Assembly (NCBI RefSeq): GCF_000515335.1 | Contig: NZ_KI911563.1 | Coordinates: 2,690,255 to 2,754,254, forward strand | DNA length: 64,000 nt | Direction of reading: 5' to 3' | Origin: Cohnella panacarvi Gsoil 349 | GTDB lineage: Bacteria > Bacillota > Bacilli > Paenibacillales > Paenibacillaceae | Shown here: positions 17,951 to 26,450 of the stretch, in pieces | Layout of the letters: every line of letters begins with the position of its first letter | Numbering within the stretch: the first letter of the stretch is position 1 | Notes under the pieces: model-generated | What the model saw: only the letters and a program-made list of their open reading frames with translations | The model's database searches: none | What the model was told of the DNA's origin: nothing | Program-made: the position numbers and the translations under genes

Positions 17951-18916
17951 CTAAAAAGTAATAATGACATTGCCCTTCTTCCGTTCCGTCTCCACGTAAG
18001 CATGGGCTTCCGCCAGCCGCTCAAGGGGATATCGCCGGTCGATGACCGGTTGTAGCCTGCCTTCCGTGACCCGCTCCATAAGAAACCGAAAGTTTGCTTT
18101 GTTCTGCATTAAGCCCGCCGCTGCGAAAATAACCTTTTTTCCGTTGAACCGAGACGTCCACAGCATTCGCGCGACCGCCGACAGTTGCGGCACCGTTGTC
18201 ATATAAATCCCGCGAGGCTTTAGTGCTCCCTTGCATGGGGTGAAGGTGCGTTTGCCGACTGCGTCGAAAATAACGTCATAGGTGTCGCCCGCGACAGCGA
18301 AATCCTCCCTCGTATAGTCGATAACGCGGTCCGCGCCCATCGCGACGACCAGCTCCGCGTTGGCGGCACTGCATACGGCAGTCACTTCGGCTCCGTAATA
18401 TTTGGCCAGTTGCACCGCGTATATGCCTACGGCGCCCGAAGCGCCATTAACAAGCACCTTCTGCCCGGCCTTCACCTTGGCTTTGTCTCTCAGGAACGTC
18501 AATGCCGTAGCGCCTCCATCGCATACTCCCACCGCTTCCTCATAGGAGATGCCGTCAGGTATCGTCACCATAGGACTGTCCTCGGGCAAGCATTTGAACT
18601 GCGCATGGGCACCGAAAGTTTTGGCACTAAGCGCGAGCACGCGATCCCCAGGCTTGAACTGCTTTACGCCGCTGCCGATCTCCTCCACTACTCCCGCTAA
18701 TTCCGCTCCGCCGATCGGATATTTCGGCTTTTGCCATCCGTACATGAGCTTAATGATGAATGGATCGCCTTTGCGAAAAGCGCAATCGGACGGCCCTACG
18801 CAAGCCGCCTCCAAGCGAATGAGCACCTCATTGTCTTTGGGGGATGGCTTTTCCGCCTCCTGCAGCTCGAGCACGTCCGGCGATCCATACCCTGTTTGCA
18901 CCATAGCCTTCATCAT
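17951..18916 (-). CDS. Zinc-independent MDR oxidoreductase (quinone-oxidoreductase-like)
   Basis: Soluble NAD(P)H-dependent medium-chain dehydrogenase/reductase of 321 aa in the quinone oxidoreductase/alkenal reductase branch. It has the GroES-like N-terminus (GSPDVLELQEAEKPSPKDNEVLIRLEAACV), the nucleotide-binding motif VLVNGASGAVGIYAVQLAKYYGAEVTAVCS, and no structural-zinc cysteine cluster. Two adjacent ATGs follow GGAGGAG. It is on the same strand as the XRE/membrane pair behind it but may be separately transcribed. Substrate unknown, likely a reactive carbonyl or quinone. Confidence 0.87.
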   Translation of the reverse strand: MMKAMVQTGYGSPDVLELQEAEKPSPKDNEVLIRLEAACVGPSDCAFRKGDPFIIKLMYGWQKPKYPIGGAELAGVVEEIGSGVKQFKPGDRVLALSAKTFGAHAQFKCLPEDSPMVTIPDGISYEEAVGVCDGGATALTFLRDKAKVKAGQKVLVNGASGAVGIYAVQLAKYYGAEVTAVCSAANAELVVAMGADRVIDYTREDFAVAGDTYDVIFDAVGKRTFTPCKGALKPRGIYMTTVPQLSAVARMLWTSRFNGKKVIFAAAGLMQNKANFRFLMERVTEGRLQPVIDRRYPLERLAEAHAYVETERKKGNVIITF

Positions 18917-18934
18917 CCGCTCCTCCTCGTCGTT

Positions 18935-19147
18935 TCATTGTTCGATATAAAATACTTGTTCAATCGGCAAATCAAACACTTCCGCAATACGGAATGCAAG
19001 CTCCAGGGAAGGGGAGTAGTTTCCTTTCTCGATCGATATAATGGTCTGACGGGTTACACCGACTTGGTCCGCCAATTGCTGCTGGCTCATCTCATCCCGT
19101 TCAAAGCGCAGTTTTCTGATGTAATTGTTAACCCGAAGTTTATCCAT
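18935..19147 (-). CDS. XRE-family small transcriptional regulator
   Basis: A 70-aa Cro/C1-type regulator that is almost entirely a helix-turn-helix (EMSQQQLADQVGVTRQTIISIEKGNYSPSLELAFRIAEVFDLPIEQVF). This is the common small form encoded with a membrane protein. Its start is only one base after the stop of the preceding membrane gene (TAG T ATG), so the two are translationally coupled. A near-perfect palindrome at 19619-19634 in front of the operon is a likely operator. Confidence 0.9.
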   Translation of the reverse strand: MDKLRVNNYIRKLRFERDEMSQQQLADQVGVTRQTIISIEKGNYSPSLELAFRIAEVFDLPIEQVFYIEQ

Positions 19148-19148
19148 A

Positions 19149-19595
19149 CTAAATTCCTTTCCGATACCAATACAGCTGCGCGACGCCGTCGGCCACCTCG
19201 GCCATAAAGCCGGAGCAGATCATGAAGACGAACGCCCAGGAGAGCGGCCACTCCATCGCCAGCGCGAACATGCCAAACAGAAATCCGACGACAAATACGG
19301 CATACGAAACTCGTGAAGCTTTAAGCTCGATCAACTTATCCAGCTCATCGGCAAAAGAAGGCTCCTGCTCCTTCGTTACCATTCTGTAAATCATGATGAA
19401 CAGAATCGTCACTACGATTCTGGCAACGATCGACACGGGAATCAGAATCAGCACAACGGCTCCCCAGAAGCTTAGCGTCGCGGTGGAATGCCAAATTTCA
19501 TCCCGGTTATTCAGGAACACATATGCGCAGTAACCTCCGAAGATGCACACGGTGCTGATCAGCGATACAACATTCTTAATTTCTTGATAGGACAT
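19149..19595 (-). CDS. Four-helix membrane protein paired with XRE regulator
   Basis: Integral membrane protein of 148 aa with about four hydrophobic segments (VVSLISTVCIFGGYCAYVFL; AVVLILIPVSIVARIVVTILF; VSYAVFVVGFLFGMFAL; LSWAFVFMICSGFMAEVADG). The loop between spans 2 and 3 is charged (KEQEPSFADELDKLIELK). It is immediately followed by the XRE gene. Such pairs are widespread in Firmicutes and are thought to sense membrane or environmental state, but I do not know a proven function. Confidence 0.8.
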   Translation of the reverse strand: MSYQEIKNVVSLISTVCIFGGYCAYVFLNNRDEIWHSTATLSFWGAVVLILIPVSIVARIVVTILFIMIYRMVTKEQEPSFADELDKLIELKASRVSYAVFVVGFLFGMFALAMEWPLSWAFVFMICSGFMAEVADGVAQLYWYRKGI

Positions 19596-19618
19596 AGCTT
19601 GAACCTCCCGCGCTACAT

Positions 19619-19634
19619 GTAAAGTTAACTATAC
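19619..19634. promoter_or_regulatory. Palindromic operator candidate for the XRE/membrane operon
   Basis: GTAAAGTTAACTATAC is a 16-bp palindrome with one mismatched pair, centred on GTTAAC, about 25 bp upstream of the membrane gene start. Size and place suit binding by the encoded XRE protein. CATGTAAAGTT, which overlaps it, recurs exactly 500 bp away at 20116-20126. Confidence 0.45.
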
Positions 19635-19672
19635 ATAATGTAAATAATACTATTCATATTGTCAAATAAAAA

Positions 19673-19710
19673 ATACATCGCCGTGGCGATTAGGCCGCTT
19701 GGCGATGTAT
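19673..19710. terminator. ATACATCGCC stem-loop
   Basis: ATACATCGCC pairs perfectly with GGCGATGTAT around an 18-nt loop. On the minus strand it is followed by a T-rich tract, so it would terminate leftward transcription. No intact leftward gene ends here; it lies beside the GH52 fragment. Related stems occur at 33432 and 12892. Confidence 0.5.
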
Positions 19711-19768
19711 ACATAATCAAATTCATACGGCGGACTCCGTTCGTATAGGCGTGCGCGTTCATCGCTGC

Positions 19769-19950
19769 TTGACGCATTTGAACACGGTGCTCGTTCCCGG
19801 CGTCTGCCTGTTCGAAGACGGCGGCTGGAAGCTTTCGTCGACGAGCTCCAATTCGTGGCTGAGCAAAATCTATCTGTGCCAATTCGTTGCGCACCGGTTG
19901 CTCGGTTTGCCGCGGGACGCATCCTCCGCCTTGGCCCACGCCGCGCACGA
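19769..19950 (+). pseudogene. Near-identical fragment of the GH52 xylosidase gene
   Basis: About 180 bp that repeat 16117-16300 of the xylosidase gene with only a handful of differences, encoding HLNTVLVPGVCLFEDGG, then WKLSSTSSNSWLSKIYLCQF and VAHRLLGLPRDASSA. It ends in a stop (GCGCACGACTAA) soon after similarity ceases. Most differences are third-position changes, so the copy is recent or has been under gene conversion. No promoter or start codon serves it; no function is expected. Confidence 0.8.
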
Positions 19951-20059
19951 CTAAGCGCAACTTGAACCGCCTCTTCCGTTGAGGGTAGAAAATGAGCCGT
20001 CTCTTTGGCCGTAAAATCGTTGGTTCCTTGTCGAATCGATAATTCCTTATCTACATGTT

Positions 20060-20093
20060 AAACACCGCCAGTGCCGAAGCACAAGCGGTGTTT
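20060..20093 (-). terminator. Terminator of the RibD/DHFR-like gene
   Basis: AAACACCGC pairs with GCGGTGTTT just past the stop of the leftward gene at 20134, with A/T-rich flanks on the exit side. Confidence 0.65.
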
Positions 20094-20133
20094 GATGTAT
20101 TTATTCGGTTAGCACCATGTAAAGTTCATAATA

Positions 20134-20664
20134 CTAAACTGGAACGTAAGTCAACCTGATCACCTGTTCGCCCATTCGATCGCTCGCCACGAGGCGCAAC
20201 GGTGGGCGAGGGCCGGCGAAGAACGGCTTTCCGTGACCCAATACGACTGGATGGAGGTAGATACGATACTCGTCAACGAGACCGAGTTCCGCTAGACTGT
20301 GTGCCAACTCCGGCCCGGAAACTTCAATCACCCCTTCATGCTGTTCCTTCAACCCGCGTATGGCCGAGGCAAGGTCGCCCTCGATCAGAGAAGCGTTCGG
20401 TCCGACGGACGTTAACGTCCTCGACACCACCCACTTCGGTTTGCTTTGCCACGCCGTTGCGTATTCCCGTTCCGCTGCATCCCATTCCTCATGATCTTCG
20501 TCCCAATACCGCATAGTCTCGTACATACGGCGGCCGTAAAGACTACCCGTCAGACCGCGTACGTCTTCGATGAAATGACGGAATAGCAAGGGGTCTGGCT
20601 GAAATGCCATGTGGTCGACATACCCGTCCAATGACTGGTTTAATGCGTAAACGATCTTTGCCAT
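20134..20664 (-). CDS. Dihydrofolate-reductase-like / RibD C-terminal domain protein
   Basis: Soluble protein of 176 aa with the RibD_C fold. The N-terminus KIVYALNQSLDGYVDH is the hallmark of this stand-alone family, followed by GSLYGRRMYETM, PKWVVSRTL, VIEVSGPELAHSLAELGLVDEYRIYLHPVVLGHGKPFF. It presumably binds NADPH; members are annotated as dihydrofolate reductase family proteins, but the natural substrate is usually unknown. ATG at 20664 follows GGGAGGAGAG. Single-gene unit with its own terminator. Confidence 0.88.
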   Translation of the reverse strand: MAKIVYALNQSLDGYVDHMAFQPDPLLFRHFIEDVRGLTGSLYGRRMYETMRYWDEDHEEWDAAEREYATAWQSKPKWVVSRTLTSVGPNASLIEGDLASAIRGLKEQHEGVIEVSGPELAHSLAELGLVDEYRIYLHPVVLGHGKPFFAGPRPPLRLVASDRMGEQVIRLTYVPV

Positions 20665-20895
20665 ACGACTTACTCTCCTCCCTGGTTGTATCGCAGATTT
20701 ATCAAGATTCCACTCTCATTTATTTAGACGAAATCGGATTGCAAAAATCATCGTTTTAACCCAATCACTCCAAATTAGTAGGCCAATTGTAAAATGAAGG
20801 ATATTCGTAGATTTTGTTGAATATTCTAGAATCATTTGTTGAGGGATGTGTTTAGGATATGAGTTCTTATGATGTGCACATTGGCAGATTAATCA

Positions 20896-21504
20896 ATGGA
20901 CAAGGATGTTTACACTTTTTCCATTCACACAGATACCTATCACGGCAGTTATACGATTTACATAAACAATCTAGCTTCACTAAACCAAAGCGTGGATGAA
21001 GCCCATAGTAGATATCAGAAGAAATATCTTGAGACGGGTAAAGACCATTATAATCAGAGCCGAGAACAACTCTTCAATGAATACAAGTACAGCGAAGGCG
21101 ACTACTCCTTTATGTATGAAGAAATGCCCGAGCGTCTTCAGGAGTGGCTGAGTATATTCTATTGTATTAGTCTAGAAGAACCTGATTATCTTCATATCGA
21201 TCAGAATTATATTTTCGAGAAGAAAATCGTAGACTCCCAACTCTTCCTAATTGCTATAGATGTCATTCATCGCCTGCAAAACGGCTTTAGTAAATTGGAT
21301 CGAACGGATGATTTTATCGCTTACGTATCGGCAGCGGATGGCGTCGGCGGCGACTACTTGACCACTAGCCAATTGATTCGGAAATGCGTAAGTGAAGAAC
21401 AATTGCATAGCGCCATGCCGCAAGTTAAAGAGAAAGACTTGGCGTTTAAGTCCGCAATTACAGCGGTATTGGAGAAGCCTCTTCAAGAGCAAGTTCAACA
21501 TTAG
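20896..21504 (+). CDS. Hypothetical protein at the left edge of the AT-rich island
   Basis: A 202-aa protein I do not recognise. It is soluble, rich in Tyr, Asp and Glu, without membrane segments or cysteine clusters; the centre (YEEMPERLQEWLSIFYCISL ... FLIAIDVIHRLQNGF) is probably helical. The start at 20896 has no clear ribosome site; an ATG at 20859 in another frame is nearer a GAGGG motif, so the 5' end may be damaged. In the same frame after its TAG stop, a further open stretch (21505-21699) looks like protein sequence. Function unknown; it could be an immunity-type protein. Confidence 0.5.
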   Translation: MDKDVYTFSIHTDTYHGSYTIYINNLASLNQSVDEAHSRYQKKYLETGKDHYNQSREQLFNEYKYSEGDYSFMYEEMPERLQEWLSIFYCISLEEPDYLHIDQNYIFEKKIVDSQLFLIAIDVIHRLQNGFSKLDRTDDFIAYVSAADGVGGDYLTTSQLIRKCVSEEQLHSAMPQVKEKDLAFKSAITAVLEKPLQEQVQH

Positions 21505-21699
21505 ATTTCAGCCATCGATGAGGGGGAGTTCGGCGACGGCAGCATGCGTAGCTTCTGGAAGACCGACTACGAAGCCTACGAGCAGTTAGTAGCATTAGGT
21601 AATTCAACGGTCACTTGCATTAAGGAGTACATGAACGGTAGCCTCAAGACAGATACCATCTATATCCTGGAAATGGTACTAGAGGATCTCGGGGGATAA
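21505..21699 (+). pseudogene. Small reading frame or 3' gene remnant
   Basis: An open stretch in frame with, and directly after, the stop of the 202-aa gene. It reads ISAIDEGEFGDGSMRSFWKTD and ends MNGSLKTDTIYILEMVLEDLGG plus TAA. It looks like real protein sequence, but the only ATG (21544) would give 51 aa and lacks a close ribosome site. It may be the 3' end of a disrupted gene or the tail of the preceding gene cut off by a nonsense codon. Function unknown. Confidence 0.4.
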
Positions 21700-21736
21700 T
21701 AGAATTAAACTTATTAAATGACTGGCTGGTGAAAAA

Positions 21737-22825
21737 ATGAAAACCCCAGATATAAACTTATTCCTCGATACTACCCTATTATTCAGTGATCCTTTTTTTA
21801 AGAAAACATACAACAGACAACTTCTTAAATTCGCCGATGTGTACGGAACACCTCTTATATTATCCAAAGTTGTATTTGAAGAAGCCCGTAATAAATTCCT
21901 TCTCAATGTACAGAAGAGAATGGGCGATTTAGAAAAATCGCTACAAGCTTTAAAAGACTATTATCCGGATGATCTCTCTACTGAAAAGTTACAAGTATCT
22001 TCTGCCGATTTTGAAAATCAATTTGATACTTTCTTCAATAAGTTAATCGATCGTAAATTGATTCAAGTTGTAGATTATGACAACGCTTTGTTGCCTGAGC
22101 TTGTACGCAGATCGATTAATCGAATCAAGCCTTTCACTGATAATAAGCAAGAGTTTCGCGATGCAATTACATGGCTTACATATACGAAAAAAGCTAAGGA
22201 TGAAAATCACGAGTATTGTTACTTTATTACTCATAATAAAAATGACTTTCTGGATTCGAATGGTGATCTGCATCCTCATCTACGAGAAGACTCCGATAAA
22301 TTTAAAGTATATTCCTCTAGCAGAGAACTGTTTGATAAAGATATTATATTGAAACCACTTATTACAACAGTTGAACTCGTTCAATGGTTGGAAGATAACC
22401 CCATCACTCAGAAACAATTATACGCGTTACTTGAACTCAACTTTGACACTATCTACGAGGATGCTTCCGATTACGTCATTAGAGAAGGAAATGACGTTGT
22501 GAGTGAGGATGATGCCTACTGTCAACCTTACGGACTATCGATACAACATATAAAATACTTTAAAGTAGATATAATAAATGATGAAATCATTATCACAGGT
22601 CAGTTTAACGTTAGCGTGGATGTAGAAGTATATATTTATAATGGTTTTAGAGACCGTGATGACGACCATTATATTCATACTGGGAGTTCTGAAGTGATTT
22701 TGGATATTCAATTCTCGACGTCTTACGATAAGGATACCGAAGAAATCCACCTCTTGCAGATTGAGAGAATCCAACTGATTCAACCTGCAAATGTTGATTA
22801 TTTTGACGATTATTACGAAGAATGA
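21737..22825 (+). CDS. PIN-domain (DUF4935-like) protein
   Basis: A 362-aa protein with an N-terminal PIN-like nuclease domain. The four acidic positions are present: Asp11 in NLFLDTT, Glu48/49 in KVVFEEARN, Asp142 in EFRDAITWLTY, and Asp170 in FITHNKNDF. This predicts a metal-dependent RNase. The C-terminal half (about 220-362) is beta-rich and very acidic (FRDRDDDHYIH, DVDYFDDYYEE-like end), with no known motif; it may be a regulatory or sensor domain. ATG at 21737 follows GGTG. PIN proteins of this type often occur in defence islands or as toxins, but no antitoxin gene is adjacent. Confidence 0.8.
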   Translation: MKTPDINLFLDTTLLFSDPFFKKTYNRQLLKFADVYGTPLILSKVVFEEARNKFLLNVQKRMGDLEKSLQALKDYYPDDLSTEKLQVSSADFENQFDTFFNKLIDRKLIQVVDYDNALLPELVRRSINRIKPFTDNKQEFRDAITWLTYTKKAKDENHEYCYFITHNKNDFLDSNGDLHPHLREDSDKFKVYSSSRELFDKDIILKPLITTVELVQWLEDNPITQKQLYALLELNFDTIYEDASDYVIREGNDVVSEDDAYCQPYGLSIQHIKYFKVDIINDEIIITGQFNVSVDVEVYIYNGFRDRDDDHYIHTGSSEVILDIQFSTSYDKDTEEIHLLQIERIQLIQPANVDYFDDYYEE

Positions 22826-22871
22826 AAGCTTTCTTTATTAAACTTGACTGCTTAAAACTAGCCTATTTACT

Positions 22872-23603
22872 TTATTGAATAGACGAGCCGAAGATCGCCA
22901 CATTCTGATTGCTCAAAGCGAACTGATTCCTACTCCATGCCAAGGTGTTCAAGATGTAACCCAAGGCATCCGCGTTATATCTCCCGGCGATCTTCTGATA
23001 CGCGAGCAGCTCGTAAACATGATTCCCATCGAAATCGACAGGATACAACCCGCTTAGCGGATTTACAAACCCTGACATCGGCTGCTTCAGCTTCCCGTTC
23101 GCCTGGTAGATCTCATCAAGATACTCCTTGTCTCTAGTGGAGATGTCGATAATGTATTTCATCTTGTTCCGTTCGCTGACAACCTCAACTTTGTATTGAT
23201 CCTGGAAAGTCACCATGTATGAATAGAGCTCGTTATACGCCTTGTAGTTGAAAATGATTCGCGCAACGTTATTTAAGTACGAGTATACAAAGTGATACAT
23301 GATCCCTCCGCTCCCGCCGGTATCGATGCTGATCAGAATTTCATTAACCTTGTTCCCGGTAAAGTCGCCTAAAAAGAGAGTCGGATTGTATCCCGCATTG
23401 TCCTGCAACGGCGCTTGGGTTACCCGGCCGCTGCTTCCGTCTTGCACGACCAACGTGATTTGTTGAATAAACGGACTGTCTGGGGTCCGAACCCCTGTAA
23501 GATACACGTTGTCGGATACCCCGTCTCCCGTCACATCGCCCTGTGCGAACGCCACGATACTCGGTTGGCTCGTAACTAGGCCACGATAATATGGATCACT
23601 CAT
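22872..23603 (-). CDS. VCBS/FG-GAP-repeat-like protein
   Basis: A 243-aa protein with integrin-like repeat motifs: GDVTGDGVSDNVYLTG, FLGDFTGNKVNEILISIDTGG, and PVDFDGNHVYELLAYQKI. These Asp/Gly-rich loops usually bind calcium within a beta-propeller. There is no signal peptide, so the site of action is unclear. Similar stand-alone proteins are frequent in Paenibacillus. A truncated copy of its 5' half with upstream DNA lies at 12937-13245, showing this gene took part in a duplication. Confidence 0.75.
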   Translation of the reverse strand: MSDPYYRGLVTSQPSIVAFAQGDVTGDGVSDNVYLTGVRTPDSPFIQQITLVVQDGSSGRVTQAPLQDNAGYNPTLFLGDFTGNKVNEILISIDTGGSGGIMYHFVYSYLNNVARIIFNYKAYNELYSYMVTFQDQYKVEVVSERNKMKYIIDISTRDKEYLDEIYQANGKLKQPMSGFVNPLSGLYPVDFDGNHVYELLAYQKIAGRYNADALGYILNTLAWSRNQFALSNQNVAIFGSSIQ

Positions 23604-23674
23604 CCCGTTATCACCCTTTTATAAAACTTGGTTATTACCCTCGGTTTTATAATATGGGCGTTATATGCATACAG

Positions 23675-24559
23675 TTACTGCGCAGGCGTACATGATTTGA
23701 TAGCAATGTATATATCCGTTTCGGAATCTTCATTATCTCCGCCAAGAAACCTCTCGCCATACAACTCAAACCCGTCACTCTCAGCGAGTTCATATCCCGA
23801 ATTCTGGAGCCATGAAGTATGGATATAATCGAATGCGTTCCCCATAGAGTCCAGTTTACCTTTGTGAGTAACAACGACGTACTGGGCAGAGGATACCGTC
23901 TTGATTTCCATGCCAGCAGGAATATCATCAACATGCTCCACGGGAACACAAGCCCAGTAGGTAAACCATTCATCTACGTAGTTATCGCTGTATTCACTGA
24001 TCCCGTACATGTCGTAATTATTCATTCGATGCTTGATCTCATTCATTCTTGGAATAAATTTCTGCCAAAGCTCGGGTATCTTATCGTCGGCCATTTTTGT
24101 TTCCACTTTCATCCCTACTACCTTGAATGAGTCCCTAACAGTTACTCTTGGTTCCATAGGCATCCCTCCATAAAAATGTTGTATCCTTTCTTCAGAAATT
24201 ACAGGCTCTTCCTTTAATTGTAACCGCCGTTTGGCTTTCCGGTACTGACCGGGATTCATACCAAACATCTTTTTGAAGGCTCTTGTAAATGATTCCTGGG
24301 ATTCAAATTGATAGTCTAGCGCAATTGCGAGAATTCCAGCCTGCGTTCCAAGCAAATCGTATGAAGCTTTTGTAAGCCTGCGCCTTCGAACATAATCTGC
24401 CAATGATTGCCCAACTAACGCTTGAAATATCCGGTGAAAATGATATTTGGAGAACCCAGCTGCACCAGCAGCGTCTTCAAGCATAATCTCCTTATTCAAA
24501 TTGCTTTCCACATATAGAATCGCTTTTTGAATACTCTCGGAATACTTCGTGTTTTCCAT
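23675..24559 (-). CDS. AraC-family regulator with GyrI-like effector domain
   Basis: A 294-aa regulator with domains in the order DNA-binding then sensor. Residues 1-105 are the AraC double helix-turn-helix (LEDAAGAAGFSKYHFHRIFQALVGQSLADYVRRRRL; ILAIALDYQFESQESFTRAFKKMFGMNPGQYRK). Residues about 130-294 form an effector-binding domain ending GFELYGERFLGGDNEDSETDIYIAI. This layout is like Rob/SoxS-type multidrug sensors. ATG at 24559 has a weak AGGAAT upstream. Target genes are not obvious in this island. Confidence 0.88.
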   Translation of the reverse strand: MENTKYSESIQKAILYVESNLNKEIMLEDAAGAAGFSKYHFHRIFQALVGQSLADYVRRRRLTKASYDLLGTQAGILAIALDYQFESQESFTRAFKKMFGMNPGQYRKAKRRLQLKEEPVISEERIQHFYGGMPMEPRVTVRDSFKVVGMKVETKMADDKIPELWQKFIPRMNEIKHRMNNYDMYGISEYSDNYVDEWFTYWACVPVEHVDDIPAGMEIKTVSSAQYVVVTHKGKLDSMGNAFDYIHTSWLQNSGYELAESDGFELYGERFLGGDNEDSETDIYIAIKSCTPAQ

Positions 24560-24669
24560 TCCTTTCTCTACACTTGATATCCTTAATTATATAGTTTAGC
24601 TAGTTGAATGTTTTGATAATAATTGCGAACTATTCGAGTAAGCAGGCTGATGAATGAGAAGGCAGAATA

Positions 24670-24709
24670 GGGCTGCAACGGCCTTCCTTCCGGCAATCCG
24701 TCACAGCCC
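24670..24709 (-). terminator. GGGCTG-type stem-loop, copy 1
   Basis: GGGCTG-CAA-CGG pairs with CCG-TCA-CAGCCC, leaving a CAA/TCA internal loop. The same architecture recurs at 28499-28538. Read leftward it could be a terminator of a lost gene; the T-tract is poor here. The rest of 24560-24839 shows no gene. Confidence 0.45.
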
Positions 24710-24839
24710 TCAACATTTCTTACTCCATCCCAGACCAACCCAACAAGTTCCAATAATTCAATTAGAAAAGAAAAGCGATTTGTAACATGATTAGGAGCAA
24801 TCGGCCCGAGCCAAACACGGATTAAACTGCCATTATTCC

Positions 24840-25418
24840 GATGAAGAGATCTACGATGTCGTTGATACTATCGCCGAGCATGCAGAGACAACACTTGGAA
24901 ATAAGGCCGATGATCTTTGGAAATTCCTTAATGACCTCGCCTTCATAGGTAACACGCATGGCAACAGCAAAGGAAATATATTCGGAATCGGCAAGACTGT
25001 GATGGTATACCAGCCTACTCAGGACAAGAAGGACGTATTTGGAAAAGAGGGCGAACGGAAAGCAGAAGTTCGTGGCCGGAGAGTGCTGCTGATTAAGATC
25101 CCCGATGCCATCCAAACGCTCCATAGCATGGGCATAAAGAATAAGTACGACGAGAAGATGCTTATGCCGATTATTTTAAGTTACTTCCAGAACGCTCAAA
25201 CAAATGATGGTGACGGGCTGGTACTCGCTCCGCAAGGCTATCGCGTTTCGGGCGGTCGGTATACGGTATTCGATTGGGAAGAGGTCAAGGAGATATTCGG
25301 CTTTGTGGAAGAGCTTCAAGCGGATGCAAATATGAAGCAGGTAGCGATCGATATTATTAACGGGTCAAAGCAAGATGAGAAGGATTTGGAAATACATGCT
25401 GCGGACGTAAAACATTAA
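24840..25418 (+). pseudogene. 5'-truncated gene of unknown function
   Basis: Protein-like sequence is open from about 24796 to the stop at 25418, reading YSDEEIYDVVDTIAEHAETTL, NKADDLWKFLNDLAFIGNTHG, then GKTVMVYQPTQDKKD and a Glu/Asp-rich end. The first in-frame ATG (24999) lies well inside this stretch and has no ribosome site, and upstream codons offer no normal start before a TAG. So the 5' end is missing, or a frameshift joins it to the short ATG frame at 24787. I do not recognise the family. It is the first recognisable coding sequence before the zinc-finger/nuclease operon. Confidence 0.5.
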
Positions 25419-25596
25419 TCTGAACCGCTATCGTTTACAGCGTTTGATGAAATCTTTGGACAATAATGAATGATAAGCATGGGACAATAGGACGACTCGA
25501 TTCGAGTCGTCTTAAATCTTTTTAACCATAAATTTGCCGATTGTTGTATGATAATGGAAGATATACTATTCACCATCCAGAGAGGGGATTGTTCAA

Positions 25597-26439
25597 ATGT
25601 CAATAAAAATAACCGAAGCACTATTTATCCGCGAAGGATATGAAAAGAAGGTTATCACCCCTCTCGATATGGATAAGCAAAAATACAAAGATATATATAG
25701 AGGATATTTATTTTGCCCGCATCCGGGATGTACTGCACACTTAGTACATGTCTCAGGAGATGTACAGGTAAGTCATTTTCGGACTTGGAGAAAAAGTAAT
25801 AATCCAGAAGAGAATATTAAGAGCAAACATATTGTAGGATGCCCCAATAGTATAGAACAATCGGAATCCGACAAACAAAGAAGAAAGAATGATCCTAACT
25901 TTAAGTACCGTCTTTCGGATGAGCACATCAGTGCGGTCCTTAAAAGGGCCTATGATGCATTTCTTAAAGGCAATCATCCAAACTTATCAGGTGACAGTAA
26001 AAATAAAGGCAATAATGGTTCGGGCATTCCTTCAGATCTCCCTCCGACTGGTACTGCAGCCTTGTTCGGTGAGGGTGAAGAAATAACTCATGGAAGAGAG
26101 CCAAGAATACCGGTTAGATTCGTTGAAAATATCGATGAAAAGGATTATGTGCAAGTTCGTTGTATAATCGGAGAAATTAGTAACATGCAAATCAAAGAAG
26201 ACTATGCATATATCAATTTGAAATCAAAAAGCGGTATGCGAATAAAGATTCATTTTAATGAAAGCTTTGTAGTCAATAACAAGCCACAGTTTGGACAGAG
26301 CGTTATATGTTGTTGTATCGGCGAGGTTACTAAAGTTGAATCCGGCATTAATATTCGTCCTGATAGATACGTTGCTTTTAGTATTAACAATAAGAAACTC
26401 TATGCCATATATCATCATCTGCATGGGTTTGATATCTAG
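25597..26439 (+). CDS. CoiA-like zinc-finger protein with possible OB-fold, paired with a nuclease
   Basis: A 280-aa protein. Residues about 30-85 carry a zinc-finger-like pattern (LFCPHPGCTAHLVHVSG ... VSHFRTWRKS ... HIVGCPN), like the N-terminal element of competence CoiA-type proteins. A low-complexity linker follows (NLSGDSKNKGNNGSGIP). Residues about 185-270 (VRCIIGEISNMQIKEDYAYIN to GQSVICCCIGEVTKVESGINI) fit an OB-fold nucleic-acid-binding domain; that call is inferred. ATG follows AGAGAGGGG. The PD-(D/E)XK nuclease gene starts 11 bp after this gene's stop, so they form an operon. No known function for the pair. Confidence 0.7.
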   Translation: MSIKITEALFIREGYEKKVITPLDMDKQKYKDIYRGYLFCPHPGCTAHLVHVSGDVQVSHFRTWRKSNNPEENIKSKHIVGCPNSIEQSESDKQRRKNDPNFKYRLSDEHISAVLKRAYDAFLKGNHPNLSGDSKNKGNNGSGIPSDLPPTGTAALFGEGEEITHGREPRIPVRFVENIDEKDYVQVRCIIGEISNMQIKEDYAYINLKSKSGMRIKIHFNESFVVNNKPQFGQSVICCCIGEVTKVESGINIRPDRYVAFSINNKKLYAIYHHLHGFDI

Positions 26440-26450
26440 GAGGTGCGACA

